NCBI GenBank assembly: GCA_025463425.1
Contig: JAOBWQ010000269.1
Coordinates: 1-36,340 of the forward strand
Direction of reading: 5' to 3'
DNA: 36,340 nt
From: Ilumatobacteraceae bacterium
Lineage (GTDB): Bacteria; Actinomycetota; Acidimicrobiia; Acidimicrobiales; Ilumatobacteraceae
The position numbers were made by a program, and so were the translations under genes. Shown in pieces: positions 35,397 through 36,340 of the stretch (the stretch's first letter is position 1; each line of letters begins with the position of its first letter). The notes under the pieces were generated by a model that saw only the letters and a program-made list of their open reading frames with translations, was not told where the DNA came from and made no database searches.

Positions 35397-36340
35397 TCAA
35401 GCCGTACCGCGCCGACCCGGCGGAAGGGTGCCGCCCGCCAGTGATCGGCGCAGGATTGGCGCGCTCTGTTCATACAGGGCGTCGAGGCTTGTCTCGATGC
35501 TCTCGGACAGTGTTGTTGCGGTCTGCAGAGCGTTGAGCGTGGCCCGGCGCGCCAGTTCCTTGATGAAGGCCGCAGCGACACCGTCCGTCCGCTCGACGAT
35601 CCGGTCCAGGACCGCCGCATCGATCTCCTCGGGAAGGTAGAGCGAGAACAACCGACGGCGAGCGTCTGCGCCAGGAAGCGCGATCTCGATCGCCTGGTCG
35701 ATCCGCCCGGGTCGGGCCGTCAGCGCCGGCTCGAGCATGTCGACACGATTCGTGGTCAGGATGAACAGCACATCTGCATCGGCGTTCAATCCGTCCATCT
35801 CGTTCAGCAGCTGGAACAGCAGAGCGTTGTGGTCGCCACCCGGCAGAGTTCGATCCATCCCGATCAGGTCGACGTCTTCGATCACGATGGTCGCCGGCTG
35901 GAGCGTGCGAGCGATCGTTCCGGCCTGACCGACCGCTCCGACCGAGGCCCCGCTGAGGATCACCGTCGTGCGGTTGCTCATTCGATGGAGCAGGTACGAC
36001 AACGTGTGGGTCTTGCCGGTGCCCGGCGGCCCGTAGAGGAGAAGCCCTCGCTTGACGTGTTGGCCGGCGGCGACCAACTCCTCGCGATGCTCGCTGATCC
36101 CGATCGCGTGCTGCTCGATTGCCTGGAGGTCCGCGGAAGGGATGATCACGTGGTCTCGCTCGACGGCCTCGACACTGCTGAACGTCATGCCGAACTCGCC
36201 GTGCTGCCCGAACGCGAACGTCATCACCTTGCCGCGCATGACGTTGTGGACGTCCATCAACTCTCTCAACCGAGCGACCAGCCATTCGACGTCGGCTTCC
36301 GTCGAGCCGACCACCTCCACGACGATCTCGGGCCGATGGC
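35397..36340 (-). CDS. AAA-family ATPase (5' end beyond window)
   Basis: RGLLLYGPPGTGKTHTLSYLL Walker A, TIVIEDVDLIG Walker B, FILTTNRVDMLEPALTARPGRIDQAIEIALPGADARRRLF; frame remains open to the window edge. Confidence 0.93.
   Translation of the reverse strand, partial: HRPEIVVEVVGSTEADVEWLVARLRELMDVHNVMRGKVMTFAFGQHGEFGMTFSSVEAVERDHVIIPSADLQAIEQHAIGISEHREELVAAGQHVKRGLLLYGPPGTGKTHTLSYLLHRMSNRTTVILSGASVGAVGQAGTIARTLQPATIVIEDVDLIGMDRTLPGGDHNALLFQLLNEMDGLNADADVLFILTTNRVDMLEPALTARPGRIDQAIEIALPGADARRRLFSLYLPEEIDAAVLDRIVERTDGVAAAFIKELARRATLNALQTATTLSESIETSLDALYEQSAPILRRSLAGGTLPPGRRGTA

Noticed and set aside
1-36340. tRNA, rRNA, transposase, integrase, prophage or toxin-antitoxin genes
   Set aside because: I found no cloverleaf-like, rRNA-like or DDE/serine/tyrosine recombinase signatures; the window looks like stable chromosome rather than a mobile island.

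Overview
High-GC actinobacterial-type chromosomal window (codon usage and families suggest Acidimicrobiia-like; inferred, not verified). It is densely packed with ordinary chromosomal genes on both strands. In order: MarR/MFS pair; AMP-dependent acyl-CoA synthetase; SnoaL-like protein; SelO; a tandem-PAS histidine kinase with an unusual receiver-GHKL ATPase partner; a PIG-L-like protein; a four-gene overlapping operon (lipoprotein, Nramp-like transporter, two PRC-barrel-type proteins); small hypotheticals; DUF72; a PadR/ABC/FtsX operon; a sigma factor with membrane partner; DUF1206; acyl-CoA dehydrogenase divergent from a MaoC-like dehydratase, then an LLM oxidoreductase; patatin; a double ABC-2 module; an HTH gene interrupted by one in-frame TGA; an ERCC4 nuclease with a C-terminal Lsr2-like DNA-binding domain; SnoaL, DinB and SRPBCC proteins; ArsR; a second sigma/membrane-partner module; a degenerate MBL-fold protein; an SCO6745-like protein; and a partial AAA ATPase. 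I saw no rRNA, tRNA, CRISPR or transposase. The observations most worth following up are the in-frame TGA with a downstream hairpin in the HTH gene, the ERCC4-Lsr2 fusion, the Nramp-like/PRC operon with altered substrate-site motifs, and two enzyme-family proteins that appear to have lost catalytic residues. All family assignments come from reading the translations; no searches were run.
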